Source: Rhizopus arrhizus (Eukaryota > Mucoromycota > Mucoromycetes > Mucorales > Rhizopodaceae). From it: a stretch of DNA of 64,000 nucleotides. The notes under the pieces are model-generated. The model was not told the origin of the DNA. It ran no database searches and saw nothing but the letters and a program-made list of their open reading frames with translations. Where the stretch lies: contig JAKZZE010000017.1 in NCBI GenBank assembly GCA_024220505.1, positions 124,001 through 188,000 of the forward strand. Reading direction: 5' to 3'. This document shows, one piece after another, positions 1 to 11,264 of this stretch (the first letter of the stretch is position 1; every line of letters starts with the position of its first letter). Made by a program: the position numbers and the translations under genes.

Positions 1-1
1 C

Positions 2-832
2 TCTACTGATGAAAGCATCCCTGAATACATTGCGCCTAATGTGGACGCTATTATTCCAAGTAAGTTACCTAAAAAATCATGATTTACATAATACTAACAC
101 TTTTTTTTATTACTAGAAACAAGTACATATGTAACAATGAAGTTTACGCAACTCTCCTACCCTCAAATGGTTCAAGATGCTGTGTTAACCGCTGAATTTG
201 TACAAGCATTACCAGTATATATAAGTAGCTCATTGAATATCACAGCTGACGATGTGATTGTAATTACCATCACAAGCGCTCCTTCTTCTGCCAAGAAAAA
301 GCGAGATACAAACACTAGTGACTCTGGAATCGTTGTATCAATGGCTATTCCTGCAGATAAAGTGACTGAACTCAAGAATTTGATAGAGAATACAGAATCA
401 GCACTTTATTCAACATCCAATGGTCAATTAGCTACTTTGCTTGATTCGTCTTATTTTGTGAGTGCTGCTTCTACTTCTTCTAATGTCTCTAGTCAACAAA
501 GTATGAATGATCCCAACGGTTCAACTAGTAACAGTACTAGCAGTGGCACGAAATCGAATGGAGGCTTATCAAAGGGTGCATTGATTGGTATTTGTGTCTC
601 TATAGGTGTAGTTGTGTATGCAGCAGCTACTGTAGTGTTTTACAAGGTCTATCAAAGACGAAAGCGTGCAAAAGAACAAGAAGCATTGGCAGATCATCAA
701 TTGTTTGCGCAAAGTATATCTGAACCTATTATGCAAGACAATTCATTTGGATGGACAAATCCTCACATGATTTCACAACCACCGCACCTTGTATCAACAC
801 ACCCTTTGTATGATCGTGGTAATCAATGGTAA
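2..832 (+). CDS. Partial type I membrane protein (3' part), function unknown
   Basis: The gene starts left of the window. Visible exons are about 2-59 and 117-832, joined by a GT-AG intron with a TACTAAC-like branch site near 92-97; the split codon restores one open frame. The protein shows a folded extracellular region of about 110 residues with alternating hydrophobic strands, then a Ser/Thr/Asn-rich stalk. A single transmembrane helix of about 23 residues follows (roughly 580-650), and then a basic stop-transfer run (KVYQRRKRAKEQ) and a cytoplasmic tail of about 55 residues. This layout resembles fungal wall-sensor or adhesin-type surface proteins. No enzymatic motif is visible and the family is not identified. 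It converges on URK1, with 100 bp between the two stop codons. Confidence 0.75.
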
Positions 833-932
833 AAAGAAAATAGAGAGAGGCTATCCTTTTATTAGAGTGCCCTCCTTTTTCATCTATTAAATTTTTTATT
901 GAAATGTAACTTTTTATTTTTTTTTTTATTTT

Positions 933-1000
933 TTAATCTTCATCTTCTTCTGTACCAAAATAACGATCTATTATAAAGTAAGACACAAAAATTCATATAA

Positions 1001-1052
<52 letters not shown>

Positions 1053-3083
1053 TCCAAAATTTCCAATGCCTGGTTCAATCCAAAGTTTCTCTTTATTAAG
1101 ACCCGGATCTACCATAGATGTAACAATCTTTACACGAGGAAAAGCATTGCTAATCACCGTCAGTCCGATTTGTGCTGCAAGAAAAGATACAAAGATGATT
1201 CGATCCTATAATTGGGTACATATTAATAAACGAAAAGATTGAATGACATTTATTTACCTCAGGTACTTCATGATCCAACAAGACACGGATAGCCATGAGT
1301 GCAGCAGCTCCTGTACCTACCATAGCATCCATTAAGACAATATTGTAGTCGCATACATCTTTGGGTAGCTTGCAGTAGTGAAGTTCCGGGTCCCCAGTAT
1401 TTGGATCTGTCTGAATCAACAATTTACCAATTGTCGCATCACTAAATACACGTTTTAAACCAGCTTCCATGGTTCCACCAGCGCGTAGAATAGAAACGCC
1501 GCAGATCTACTTACAAGATTAGCATTGAATAATACGAAAATGATAGTAGTAGAAACCTTTTGACTGTATTTTAATCCTTGATAAATTTCATTAATGGGTG
1601 TAGTTACTGTTAAGGGCACAGAAGGAAGCAAATTAATTGCACTACACAAAATTTTGTTTTGTTAGTTTTAAATATAAATTGTTTAATTAATATTATTTTA
1701 CTATTCCATTAATAACACAGCCAGTCGATCAGCATAAAATACAAATTCATCTCTTTCTGTTTTACAATCTCTTAAAATGGTATGAATACCCCTTATCTGG
1801 TTTGTTCCAGGTAGCACATGAGCATTGCTTGGTATCTCTTCATTTACTGGTGTATCTAACAAACCAAAGCGAAAATTAATGACGTTTTCATTTAATTGCG
1901 TCTGAATATGTTTTGTCATTAAATCAATAGCAATCACATTTTCTAAGCCTCTTGGAATAATCTATTATAAAACACATTAGCTATAATCTATATATGTTTT
2001 TGTATAATGTTAGTGTGTGAAGATACCATATCAGCAAATTTCATGGTAGGTCTAACATAGTTATCATAAGAAGGTTTAACATATCTCGTATATTGCTATG
2101 TGATGTAAGTACACAAATACACATGTACAAGTAACCTTACATCTAAAATGCCTTCAACATCACGTCCTCTATAAAGAGTGTCTCTTTGTAATCTTCTTGC
2201 TAATTGAATATCTGCATCTGTGTCCACAAATACCTAGGTTAAAGATGAATTTCTGTACGACACATTATGCAAAAAGTGTGTACCTTGACATCCATCATGT
2301 CTCTAATCCTTTTATCATACAAAGCAAAAATACCTTCAAATATAATCACATTGGCACCATAAATGGTCGTTGTCTTTTCTTCTCTTGCGTGAGTAGAAAA
2401 GTTATAGATGGGTACAGTTACTGATTTTCTAATCATAAGATCAATTTCCCACTTCTATTACTAAATAATGAATTTTTACCCTTCTTTTAATTTTTTTAAA
2501 GTATCAAATAATAAATCATAATCAAAAGCAGAAGGATGGTCAAAATCAAAGCGACTAATTATAATACATAAATAACGCTTCTCATACTTTTTATGTACTT
2601 TACCTTTGGTGAGCCAATTTGCTTTGTTCGGGTGTTAAGATGTTGTAAAATGAATCCATAGATAAAATTACAACCCAAGGTACATTAAGATTTTTCAAGA
2701 CACGTCTACACAGGAAAAATCATTTATTCATTTTTTTTTTCTTCTCTTGTCTTTATTCTTACTCTGCAACACTCGTCTTTCCACTTGCACTACCACCTTT
2801 CATTTAAGTAATATGAGTACATAATAATAAATACTGCTATTTAAAATAGAAACCTGCGATGCCAATCAAGTAAGGATCGGCAATGGATCCATCAGGGCTA
2901 AATAGCTGATTTTAGATCTAGCTTTTTTTTTGTATATATGATGGGAAATGGAAAAACTTACTGGTACCAAGGCCTATCATTAATAAGAGAAAAAGTTATT
3001 TTAGTTTTCTTAAACTACTTCAACACAAATTACCTTCTTCCTTGTGAACGTAAATGCAAGGTTTTCTTATTACTGCCACTCAT
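933..3083 (-). CDS. URK1: Bifunctional uridine kinase / uracil phosphoribosyltransferase-like protein
   Basis: Pyrimidine salvage enzyme of the Urk1/UCKL family, predicted cytosolic, phosphorylating uridine and cytidine. Fourteen exons join in frame to about 468 aa: 3034-3083, 2962-2973 (12 nt), 2854-2897, 2763-2796, 2604-2705, 2480-2554, 2284-2428, 2141-2233, 2027-2095, 1702-1961, 1557-1641, 1258-1506, 1052-1205 and 933-967. The N-terminal kinase has the family RPWY motif, the P-loop GGSASGKTS, then [18 protein letters not shown] and [12 protein letters not shown]. The C-terminal UPRT-like half has [34 protein letters not shown] and the terminal GNFGDRYFGT. The ATG at 3083 gives the expected short N-terminus. 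The penultimate intron carries a 45-nt T run. Exon 3 uses the acceptor ending at 2898; the next AG upstream breaks the frame. All key motifs are intact. Confidence 0.93.
1005..1049. repeat. 45-nt homopolymer T tract in a URK1 intron
   Basis: An uninterrupted run of T on the given strand (A on the coding strand), directly after the donor of the last URK1 intron. Several comparable runs occur in this window (7156-7213, 9524-9569, about 13820-13856, 40810-40844). Lengths may be unreliable for sequencing reasons. Confidence 0.9.
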
Positions 3084-4181
3084 TAAAACCAAAAAACACC
3101 GAAGAAGAAAAAAATGAAAAGTTTTTTTTTTCTGAATTAAACTTTTATTTTTCCGATATCTTCCCCTTTTCGTTGTACACATCCACTATAAACAGAACGA
3201 AAACAACTGATACTAAGTGAAAGTAGCATTGTGAGCATGAACATTGAGAGAAAACATGTGCTCATAAAGATATTTTGCCACAATTTATAAAATAAAAGTA
3301 CATGCTTCCTCATTTCAACTATATCTTAATTAAATATATAAAAAAAAACAAGTAAAAAAAAGTTTGAACATCTCGTAGGTACCTTTTACAATGTTGACTT
3401 GGTTGCCTTGGTTACTGTTGAAAGGGAGACAATCCTTTTTTCTATCCCCGACTTCAAATTTCTTTAAAAAGGGGGAAGGGGAAGGGGAGAGGGTGGCAAC
3501 TCCAATCTACTCACGTGTATATTATTGTTTATTCATTATACTTGAAACGTGGTGAGCATTTAAATGACTAATAAATGAAACATTTGATTACCCAAGTAAT
3601 CAAAGACCAATAACAAACTAGTTTCTAAGATTTAAAGTCGCCATACCGAAACACTCGCAAATGATTTTGATTCATTAAATGACCTAAGATTCTCATGGAT
3701 CTATAATATACAAGTATACAAACCAATTGTGTGTTGCTTAGGTCATCTCGTTTTGTAAAACAATTTATAAGGATGCAAAGCTAAATACATAATGAAATGT
3801 TTAGGGAAACAACGTTTATTAATGCACGAGTTAGAATTTATTCAGCCGTCAAATACATGTCTGATATTTTTATCTTTGGATTGGGAAAACAAGCAGTACA
3901 GTCTTTCCATACCAAACTGTCGCAGTAAAATCTCCAAAAGCGACAAGAAAATTAAACTTACGACAACTTGGTATGGAAAGAAAATATGACCTGAATTATG
4001 TGTAAAATAAGATACAAATAAGGAAATCAAGTAGGTTGTTGTGCGTCGTGGCGTGCATCCAAAAAGAGCAAAAAGCGAAATACAAACAGTGTCATTTAAT
4101 TATTTCTCTCTTTTTTTTCTTTCTTTCCTTCTTTCTTTCTTTTCTCTCTCTTTTCTCTCTCTTTTTTTTTTTCTTAGAAAA
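3084..4181. other. Divergent intergenic region with G-rich and pyrimidine-rich tracts
   Basis: This is the shared upstream region of URK1 (minus) and the coiled-coil gene (plus). No convincing gene was seen; small ORFs at 3792-3989 and 3842-4030 have no recognisable content. It holds a run of G blocks at 3471-3493 (potential G-quadruplex) and a long C/T tract at about 4100-4175 immediately before the ATG at 4182, probably 5' UTR or promoter. A CACGTG-type core lies near 3515. Confidence 0.6.
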
Positions 4182-6613
4182 ATGGTGTGTTTGGGGCCAA
4201 GGAAAAAAGAAAAAAAAGCAAATGGCACAGAAGAAAGAGGCATCAAAAAGACATCAAAGCTAAAAAGTCCTAAAGCTATCAATGGCTCTGTTGCTTCTAA
4301 AAAGACCACACCTCGGTCTTCTATTGATAGCCATTTACCAAAGCCTGCCAACCCACGTGCTTCTATCTTGTCCACAACGAAAAAATCACCACCCCCTTCA
4401 AGACCGACAAGTGTTGCTTCTACTGTCAAGACTAAAACCACTCGACCTAGTTTGGCAAGCAGTATGAGGGCAACGGCAGCTACAGCAGTAAAGGCAACAG
4501 CTGCTACAGCTGCAAGAGCAACAGCAAAAGGAACAGCAAAGACATCAAAAACAACAGCAGCAACAACAGCAACAACAAAAGCAGCAGCCACAGCATCAAA
4601 GGCGACAACAAAAGAGACCACAGCAACGGCAGCAGCAGCAGCAACAAAAAGATTCCCTATCAGTGAAATGAAAGAAGAAGTCAAAGGCTTGAAAGCCAAG
4701 GTAAAGAGAGCAAAGCTTTTTTGCACTAATTCCAAGCTAACGTATGAAACTACAGAACGAAGAGAATTTAAAGCTCATTGCTGACCAACAAGCGGAACTT
4801 GAACGTTTGAAAAGACAACTTCAAGAACAGCAAGAACATGAAGTGAAGCAAGAAGAATTGACTTTAAAAGAAAGAGAAATCGAAGAACTCAAGAATAAGC
4901 AACAAGAACTATCATTACGAGAAAAGGAAGTTGAAGAGCTTAGATCCAGATTAGAGCAGCTCAATACAGCTCCTCCTTCTATTGTTGTGCAATCTGACAA
5001 AGAGGAAGAGCTGGCTGAAAAACAAAGATTATTGGAACAAAAGGAAGCAGAATTAGAAGAACAAAGACGCTTGTTTAATGAAAAAGCACCTGAAGTTGAT
5101 CAAGTTGTCCTTCAGCTGGAAGAATTAAAATCACAGGCAAGTTGTTTGTTTACGTCACATACAAGATAATAATAAAACGAAATAGAACTTGGATGCAGTT
5201 CATCAGTTGGCAAATAAAGAAAAAGAATTAGAAGAGCTTCGTTCTCTAATTAAGGACAATCAAGCTGTAGAAAAGGAAGAAGACAAAGAAGAGGCGCTCA
5301 GAAAAATAGAAGATTTAAATAAGCAATTGGAGGTAAGTGATAAAACAACAGTGAATATACAGTTTATATAATACATATATTTAGATACAAAAGAAGACAC
5401 ATGAAGAAAGTCTTCGTTTACATGAACAAGCATTAGCAGAAAAAGATCAGCTTTTGAAGGAACAACAAGTGGCTATTCAGAGTTTAGAAGAAAACCACGA
5501 AGAAGAACTTCGTAAATTAAAGACTGCTCAAAGCTTCAGTATCTTGGCTCTCAAAAAGAAACATAAAGACGACAAATTAGAATTAGAAAGGCAATTGGAA
5601 GAAACGAGAAAAGAAGCAGAAAAAAACCCTGCAGAGGACGCCATTAATGACCATCTCGAAAAGATCCTCCAAGAATTTGAACAGCAAGAGCATACATTTG
5701 CAGTTCAAATCCAAGATCTTGAACAATCGCATCAAAGTGAACTTGATCATCTTCAAAACAATCAAAAGGATCAAATGAACCAATTGAAAAAGTCACAAGG
5801 ACAAAACAGAGAAAGTTGGACTGAACGTTATTTACCTACTCAGGCTGTCTCTTGGCCAAAGCCCAACAACCTACCTAAGCTGCGTCCTACACCTAGTTTA
5901 GTTGAAAGTAAGAGCAAGACCTTGTTGCGTGTTTTGGGCAATTTGCCCGAATATCAAAAACCTGAGCCAATCTTGACTCCTTTGGATCCTAAAAAAGTCC
6001 AAATTTACTATTCTTCTGTGAGCGCTAATTCTGTCGTAAGAAATTTTTTTGATTGTAAGGAGAAAATACTGATATTTACTATAATAGGTCAAGAGGAATC
6101 AAGAACAAATACAGCAATTGCTTCAATCCAATGGCATTAAATTTAACTTAGTAGATGTTGCATCTAGTGAAAGTGCTAGACAATATGCCAAGAGAGCAAA
6201 CAACAACGGTAGCACACAAGGAAGAATTAAGGAATTTCCTCAAATTTTTGTGGGAGGAGAATATCGTGGCGTAAATATTATACTATAAAGTTATAGTTTG
6301 TACTAATGCTCTATATTAGCAATTTAATGATCTTGTTGAAGCCATTGATAATGAGCAATTAGATGAATTATTACGCCCTGCTAAAGAACGTCAATTTACA
6401 GAAGAAGAAAAGGCAGCTATCAGAAAAGCTGAATTAAATGAAGAATTAAATCAAGAAAAGATGATGCTGCCACCTATACCAGCTACACTACCCAAGTTAA
6501 AGCCAGTCAATAAAGTCAAGCCAATGAAAGAATATGATGAAGATGAAGAATTATTGAAAATGATTGAACTTGAATTGAAAGAAGGCAAAGAGCTTGATCT
6601 CGATAACTTGTAA
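4182..6613 (+). CDS. Coiled-coil protein with C-terminal SH3BGR/glutaredoxin-like domain
   Basis: Six exons, all in phase 0, give about 724 aa: 4182-4700, 4756-5136, 5186-5332, 5385-6035, 6088-6270 and 6320-6613. Residues 1-60 are basic and Ser/Pro-rich. Residues about 95-155 are an Ala/Thr/Lys low-complexity repeat. Residues about 170-430 form a long charged coiled coil. From about residue 500 a conserved segment leads into a thioredoxin-fold SH3BGR-like domain (KVQIYYSSVSAN, LVDVASSESARQYAKR, EFPQIFVGGEYRG), followed by an acidic tail. The SH3BGR/glutaredoxin-like family usually lacks the redox CxxC, and none is seen here. The second intron starts with GC (GC-AG class). The ATG at 4182 is the first in frame; the frame is open upstream only through a T-rich tract without ATG. 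Role unknown; a scaffold is plausible. Confidence 0.85.
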
Positions 6614-7026
6614 TTTTACTTTTAATTTATTATAAAATCACTTTTCATTGTTTCTGTGAGATAAAAGAGTTTTTTTTTATGAATGAGCATCATTACTATT
6701 ATTGTGCTAAAGATCACAGCTGGTTGTTATCTTTATTTCATTATAAAATAGCATTTTAATTACATAATTTTTAAAGCTAGTATATTAAGATAGTATGATT
6801 ATCACAATTGTTGACAGATCTACTTTTCGTCGTTATCGGTGTAACCCGACGTCATTTTTGAGGTACAAAATGTATCCAAGCAAAATGTATATTCTGTATT
6901 GCAACCTATTTTTGACTAAAATGAGACTCTGATATGATGCGTAATGTTGTTTCTTTTAATTATCTTTAACACATGAAATCCCTTGATGTTTCTATTTTTA
7001 TATTTTATTTTTGTATGCACATACAC
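6614..7026. other. Intergenic, no gene seen
   Basis: AT-rich spacer between the coiled-coil gene and the left arm of the palindromic element. No ORF with recognisable content. Confidence 0.6.
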
Positions 7027-7151
7027 TGCTTCCAACAAGCAAAGTCACAGCCAATCAAAATTAACGTCGCTTGCCAATAAAAAATGATGTCGCGGACAAG
7101 TCAAAATTGATGTCTTTGGTTAATCAAAATCAATTTCGTATTTTCAGAAAT

Positions 7152-7213
<62 letters not shown>

Positions 7214-7720
7214 CGAAACCAAGTCCTTCTTGACACTCGAAAAATATAAATTGGGGAGGGACACATTTTTTTTCTTCATGCTTTGTTTTCAATTCTTTAC
7301 AAGTTATCGTCAATACATTATTTTTATATGAAGACGGAAATGGAAATATCGTTGAAGAGAATGGTGGCCCTGAGCCCATAGAGTACATTGTCGATCAGGA
7401 TGAGCCTATTGTTAAAACTATTGCTACTCGCACTGATTACTTGAAAAATGCAACCTCTGGCGATTCTTCTCTTACTTGCCCAATGTTGGTAGAGAACTCA
7501 AAAGATGAAGACATCTGTATGAAGGAGGCAAAACCAAAAAGAGATTATTTCCACTATACAGTCCAGGATGAGGCCAGGTTTTTCGATCTGAAGATTGAAA
7601 AGTGTATGAGTGCCTCTCAATCTGCTAAATGTTTCCGTAAGTGTCTCAGCAAAGAAAGAAAAACAAAGGCATGATAAAGGATCATAAGGGACCGGAGTCT
7701 TAAAAGTGTTGTTATGCCAT
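7027..7720 (+). repeat. Left arm of the long inverted repeat
   Basis: Nearly identical to the reverse complement of 9020-9698. It contains the subterminal 23-bp iterations (about 7050-7140) and a 58-nt T run at 7156-7213. Confidence 0.9.
7330..7674 (+). pseudogene. Transposase N-terminal fragment (left arm)
   Basis: An open frame ending with TGA at 7672-7674. It has an acidic start, then a segment (DYFHYTVQDEARFFDLKI, then MSASQSAK) shaped like the helix-turn-helix entry of Tc1/IS630-type transposases. The DDE catalytic domain is absent because the arm ends soon after. A near-identical inverted copy lies at 9063-9407. No in-frame ATG with good context was seen at the left end. Assignment to a transposase rests on pattern and on the shared terminal iterations. 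Confidence 0.55.
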
Positions 7721-9019
7721 GCTGATTGGCAAATTTTATAAGTGATTTGCTGTTGCCTTCTAAGGCTATTGCTTCTTCCTACTATAACTATTGTAATAAC
7801 AAATAGGTACCCTTGAGTCTCTTTGTTTTTTGTTCCTTGATTTAGCTATGTTCCATAGAGATGTGTGATATTTTTACTTGCAATCAGGAAAACGAAGATG
7901 GGATTTATTGGTATTTGAATGAGGTAATGGATGGATGTTTTACGGTTTCTCGTCTTGTCAATGATATTGTTCTGGGTATCCGCAGCTAAAGTTTTGCGTT
8001 TTCTCGTGCTGAAATGCTTAGTCTCTGTGACTGTCCAAGAAACACACATATCATCGTACAAGGACAATATATCCAATAATCGGTGTGCTTAAGCAACGTA
8101 CGCCGGTAAATCCATCAAACAACCAAGTAACTCGATATTCCCAATTTCCAACATGATATAAAGTGCATCATTCAAAATATCGACCAAATAAAAAAATACA
8201 TGGCGATTAATCACTTGAAACACAAAAACTCCATGCAAATTATGGACATCAATTGAATTCTTAGCAACTAAGGTGAATCGTACGAAGTCTTTAGCAATAA
8301 CAAACTTGTTGCCCAATTGGCTGAAGCATTTTACTTCATCAAACCAAAGCGTTGATCCCCACATCATACCATCAAAATTGCTGATACATGCATTTGAACG
8401 AACCTGACTGATTGTGGCGACTGTAGTTGCCTTGCATTCATCGTTTGTAGCAGTCCACCGAAATAGGGCCTTCCCTATCGTGTTTTCGGAAAGAAGCACT
8501 AAGGCCTGTTCAATGAAGCATATCTGTAATTCCTGTTCCATTATCGTGTTGGAGATCTTATTTTCTGGAAGCTTTTGCAATTAATTTGACGATTCGGAAT
8601 TGGTCACGCGGAAGATCTTCTTTCAAATGCGTCGGGTTCTGACATTCTAAAAATAAATGAATCAATGAGCAAATCATTCTTATCTGTATATCCCACTCAC
8701 ATCGAGCAGTGGCAGCGTCTTAGGCAGGAAACCGAGAGGCATACCACGCTTATTATTATGATATTGAGTTTGCAGATCATCCACCATTTGATCAAGCACC
8801 CGTATTCAGAATGTATGTCTTCACGTCCTTGTGGAATTACAGTGGTTTGACTAAAATATAGACGATAAGGCCAAAATGTGCTGGAAATGAGATTCCAGGC
8901 AAAGGAATCCATTCTCGTTAAGCATGGTTTTCACGGAGCATTGAAGTTAATAGAACGCGTTAGAGATATCAAATCCGTTCACAACGTAATGGCCATTTGC
9001 AACTGGCGGGTTGATTGAA
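7721..9019 (-). pseudogene. Central segment of the palindrome: decayed unrecognised coding sequence
   Basis: The longest open frame is 8089-8580 (minus, 163 aa). It is continued in other frames by 7846-8076 (minus) downstream and by open stretches at 8590-8912 upstream, so a once longer minus-strand coding region has been broken by frameshifts and stops. The 163-aa segment alternates hydrophobic and polar residues like a folded globular domain. No motif is recognised. Its place between two outward-facing transposon ends suggests captured host sequence or the remnant of a larger element. Confidence 0.5.
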
Positions 9020-9523
9020 ATGGCATAACACTTTTAAGACTCCGGTCCCTTATGATCCTTTATCATGCCTTTGTTTTCCTTTCTTTGCTGAGACACTTAC
9101 GGAAACATTTAGCAGATTGAGAGGCACTCATACACTTTTCAATCTTCAGATCGAAAAACCTGGCCTCATCCTGGACTGTATAGTGGACATAATCTCTTTT
9201 TGGTTTTGTCTCCTTCATACAGATGTCTTCATCTTTTGAGTTCTCTGCCAACATTGGGCAAGTAAGAGAAGAATCGCCAGAGGTTGCATTTTTCAAGTAA
9301 TCAGTGCGAGTAGCAATAGTTTTAACAATAGGCTCATCCTGATCGACAATGTACTCTATGGGCTCAGGGCCACCATTCTCTTCAACGATATTTCCATTTC
9401 CGTCTTCATATAAAAATAATGTATTGACGATAACTTGTAAAGAATTGAAAACAAAGCATGAAGAAAAAAAATGTGTCCCTCCCCAATTTATATTTTTCGA
9501 GTGTCAAGAAGGACTTGGTTTCG

Positions 9524-9573
<50 letters not shown>

Positions 9574-9698
9574 ATTTCTGAAAATACGAAATTGATTTTG
9601 ATTAACCAAAGACATCAATTTTGACTTGTCCGCGACATCATTTTTTATTGGCAAGCGACGTTAATTTTGATTGGCTGCGACTTTGCTTGTTGGAAGCA
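9020..9698 (-). repeat. Right arm of the long inverted repeat
   Basis: Inverted copy of 7027-7720. It has a 46-nt A run at 9524-9569 where the left arm has 58 T. Few substitutions separate the arms, which implies recent duplication or gene conversion. Confidence 0.9.
9063..9407 (-). pseudogene. Transposase N-terminal fragment (right arm)
   Basis: Mirror copy of the left-arm fragment with a few amino-acid differences (for example YVHYTVQDEA instead of YFHYTVQDEA). It has the same premature end and lacks a catalytic domain. Confidence 0.55.
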
Positions 9699-9864
9699 CT
9701 GCTTTTCGATTTGAATGAAGTTCCACAACGAAATATGGTTTCATTATGCATATAATAATAAAAGATACTATGCCTTGCTTTTTTTTGGTTTCTTTTCACT
9801 TGCTAACATGCATTCTATTTTTATTGTTCCTATTTATAAAAACACGATAATAGAAAGCATATGA

Positions 9865-10185
9865 TTATTTAGTATTTTTAATATAGTCGTTCATGACTCC
9901 AGCTAGATTAGTTATTAAAGAGTGAAACCGATTATCAATATTTTCTTCTTGTATCCATGAAGCTCTCTTTTCTTTTTCCCATTCTGCTATATCACACAAC
10001 TGTTTATGAATACGTTGTAGAATACTTGTCAAACGCGGATACACAACAAGAATGGCATCATCCACAAAGCCAACCAAAAAAAATAAACAAAATAGTGTAC
10101 TTAGCGTCACCAATGTCATTGTAGTTACTGTTACTATGGTTACCATATTAGAAACGGAGGAACGATTCGTTAATAGAGTGGACAT
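9865..10185 (-). CDS. Small single-pass membrane protein, hypothetical
   Basis: 106 aa, single exon. The ATG at 10183-10185 follows a long T-rich tract on the coding strand, the local style for 5' UTRs. A hydrophobic segment at about residues 14-43 (VTIVTVTT...LFCLFFLVGFV) predicts one membrane helix or a signal anchor. A soluble helical C-terminus of about 60 residues follows. It is divergent from the gene at 10480, with 294 bp between. Family not recognised. Because it is short and AT-rich, a chance ORF cannot be excluded. Confidence 0.5.
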   Translation of the reverse strand: MSTLLTNRSSVSNMVTIVTVTTMTLVTLSTLFCLFFLVGFVDDAILVVYPRLTSILQRIHKQLCDIAEWEKEKRASWIQEENIDNRFHSLITNLAGVMNDYIKNTK

Positions 10186-10479
10186 GAATATATAAAAATA
10201 AAAATAAAAAAAAAAAAAAAAAAATTAAAAAAAAAATTAAAAAAAAAAAAAAGAAAAGAGAAAAGAGAAAAGAGAAAAACAATCAAAGACACCCCTTCAG
10301 TTGTGAAGGAGGCTGAGCGTGATTTTATTTTTGTTTCAACAAACAAATCCAAGAAAGGTAAATCTACATATTATTTGACAATTAAGGAGAAAAAAAAACA
10401 AAGAGAGAAAGGGAAAAAAAAAATTATATTTCACTTTACTCTTTTCTCCCTTTTCTTTTTCTTTTTTTTTTCTCTTTAC

Positions 10480-11264
10480 ATGTCTGTAGATAATTTAGTA
10501 CCAAACCATATTTCATTTGATTCGCCTAATCATCATCATGCTTCTATTACTGTGAATAGTAGTATGAGCAACGGTAAGTATAAAAAAAGAAAATTATTTT
10601 TTGCAAGTGCACTGATAAAATATATAAAAGAACGCTACAAAAACAGAAATAAGCAATGTGTACCTAGTGATGATGAAGAAGAAGAAGAGGAAGAGGAAGA
10701 AGTGGACAATGCATCTGACTATGAACTTGGTTATATGCCTATTAGAAAAACAATACCTTTACCTAGTGATGACGAGGAAGAAGAAGAGGAAGAAGGTAGA
10801 AGCATTATATAAATGTACACACATATGGTAACTATAAAATACTCATACGCTTTTCTACATACAAAGAAGACGACAACCAACCATTAGACACGTTTGTTAA
10901 TAAATCTGCACCCACTCTCGTTCTAGTTGAAGGCAGCCATCTTCAACAACGTCAACAGCACTATCAATACCAGCAAGCTCGTTTAGCAAAATTCCATCAC
11001 CAGCCTTCGTCAATGACAGGTATGGATCTATTAAATCAATTGGAAAAAGAAAAGGCCAAAAGAACTTTAAAACCAAAGAAAGTTCCTAGTCAAGTCAAGA
11101 TCAAAAAGGGTTTATTGAGTCAGCTGCCTGAAGCCGGATCACATAATATTAGTTTTCAACAGTTACAGCAAGAACAAATGAGATGTAAAGGCTATTTGGA
11201 TCCTGAACAACAAAGAAGGAGCTTTTATAGTCGTTCAAGATCTCCTTCCCCTCATAAAAAATAA
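10480..11264 (+). CDS. Acidic-patch, Gln/Ser-rich hypothetical protein (probably nuclear)
   Basis: Two exons, 10480-10795 and 10867-11264, joined by a GT-AG intron, give about 237 aa. The first exon holds a basic lysine/arginine segment and two PSDDEEEEEEE acidic runs. The second exon holds a Gln/His-rich part (QQRQQHYQYQQARL), a conserved-looking amphipathic segment (TGMDLLNQLEKEKAKR), a basic patch, and a C-terminal SRSRSPSP motif typical of SR-type proteins. The ATG at 10480 follows a T-rich leader. The acidic repeats followed by RS dipeptides suggest a chromatin or RNA-associated protein, but no domain is recognised. Confidence 0.7.

Larger units (their letters stand above)
7027..9698. 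mobile_element. Composite palindromic element with about 690-bp inverted arms (Tc1/IS630-related)
   Basis: The arms 7027-7720 and 9020-9698 are inverted copies. They differ by a few substitutions, a 3-bp indel at the inner end, and homopolymer length (58 T versus 46 A). Both start outwards with TGCTTCCAAC, then carry about four degenerate 23-bp iterations (CCAATCAAAATTAACGTCG type), a homopolymer, a TATAAATT box and the N-terminal part of a transposase-like ORF. The 1.3 kb centre is unrelated to the arms. No clean TA target duplication was found at 7027/9698, so the exact termini are uncertain. The iterations match those at 37693-37867 beside a Tc1/IS630-type transposase, which supports the superfamily assignment. 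Confidence 0.8.

Noticed and set aside
2898..2905. One-base frame error in URK1 at exon 3
   Set aside because: The apparent mismatch vanishes when the acceptor at 2898-2899 is used. The join then gives RRPWYHPDGS with canonical splice sites.
4100..4735. 211-aa minus-strand ORF
   Set aside because: Mirror of the Ala/Thr/Lys-rich low-complexity exon on the plus strand. The product is an Ala/Val/Phe-rich composition artefact.
7071..7388. ORFs encoding poly-Phe or poly-Lys
   Set aside because: They are translations of the homopolymer in the inverted-repeat arms.
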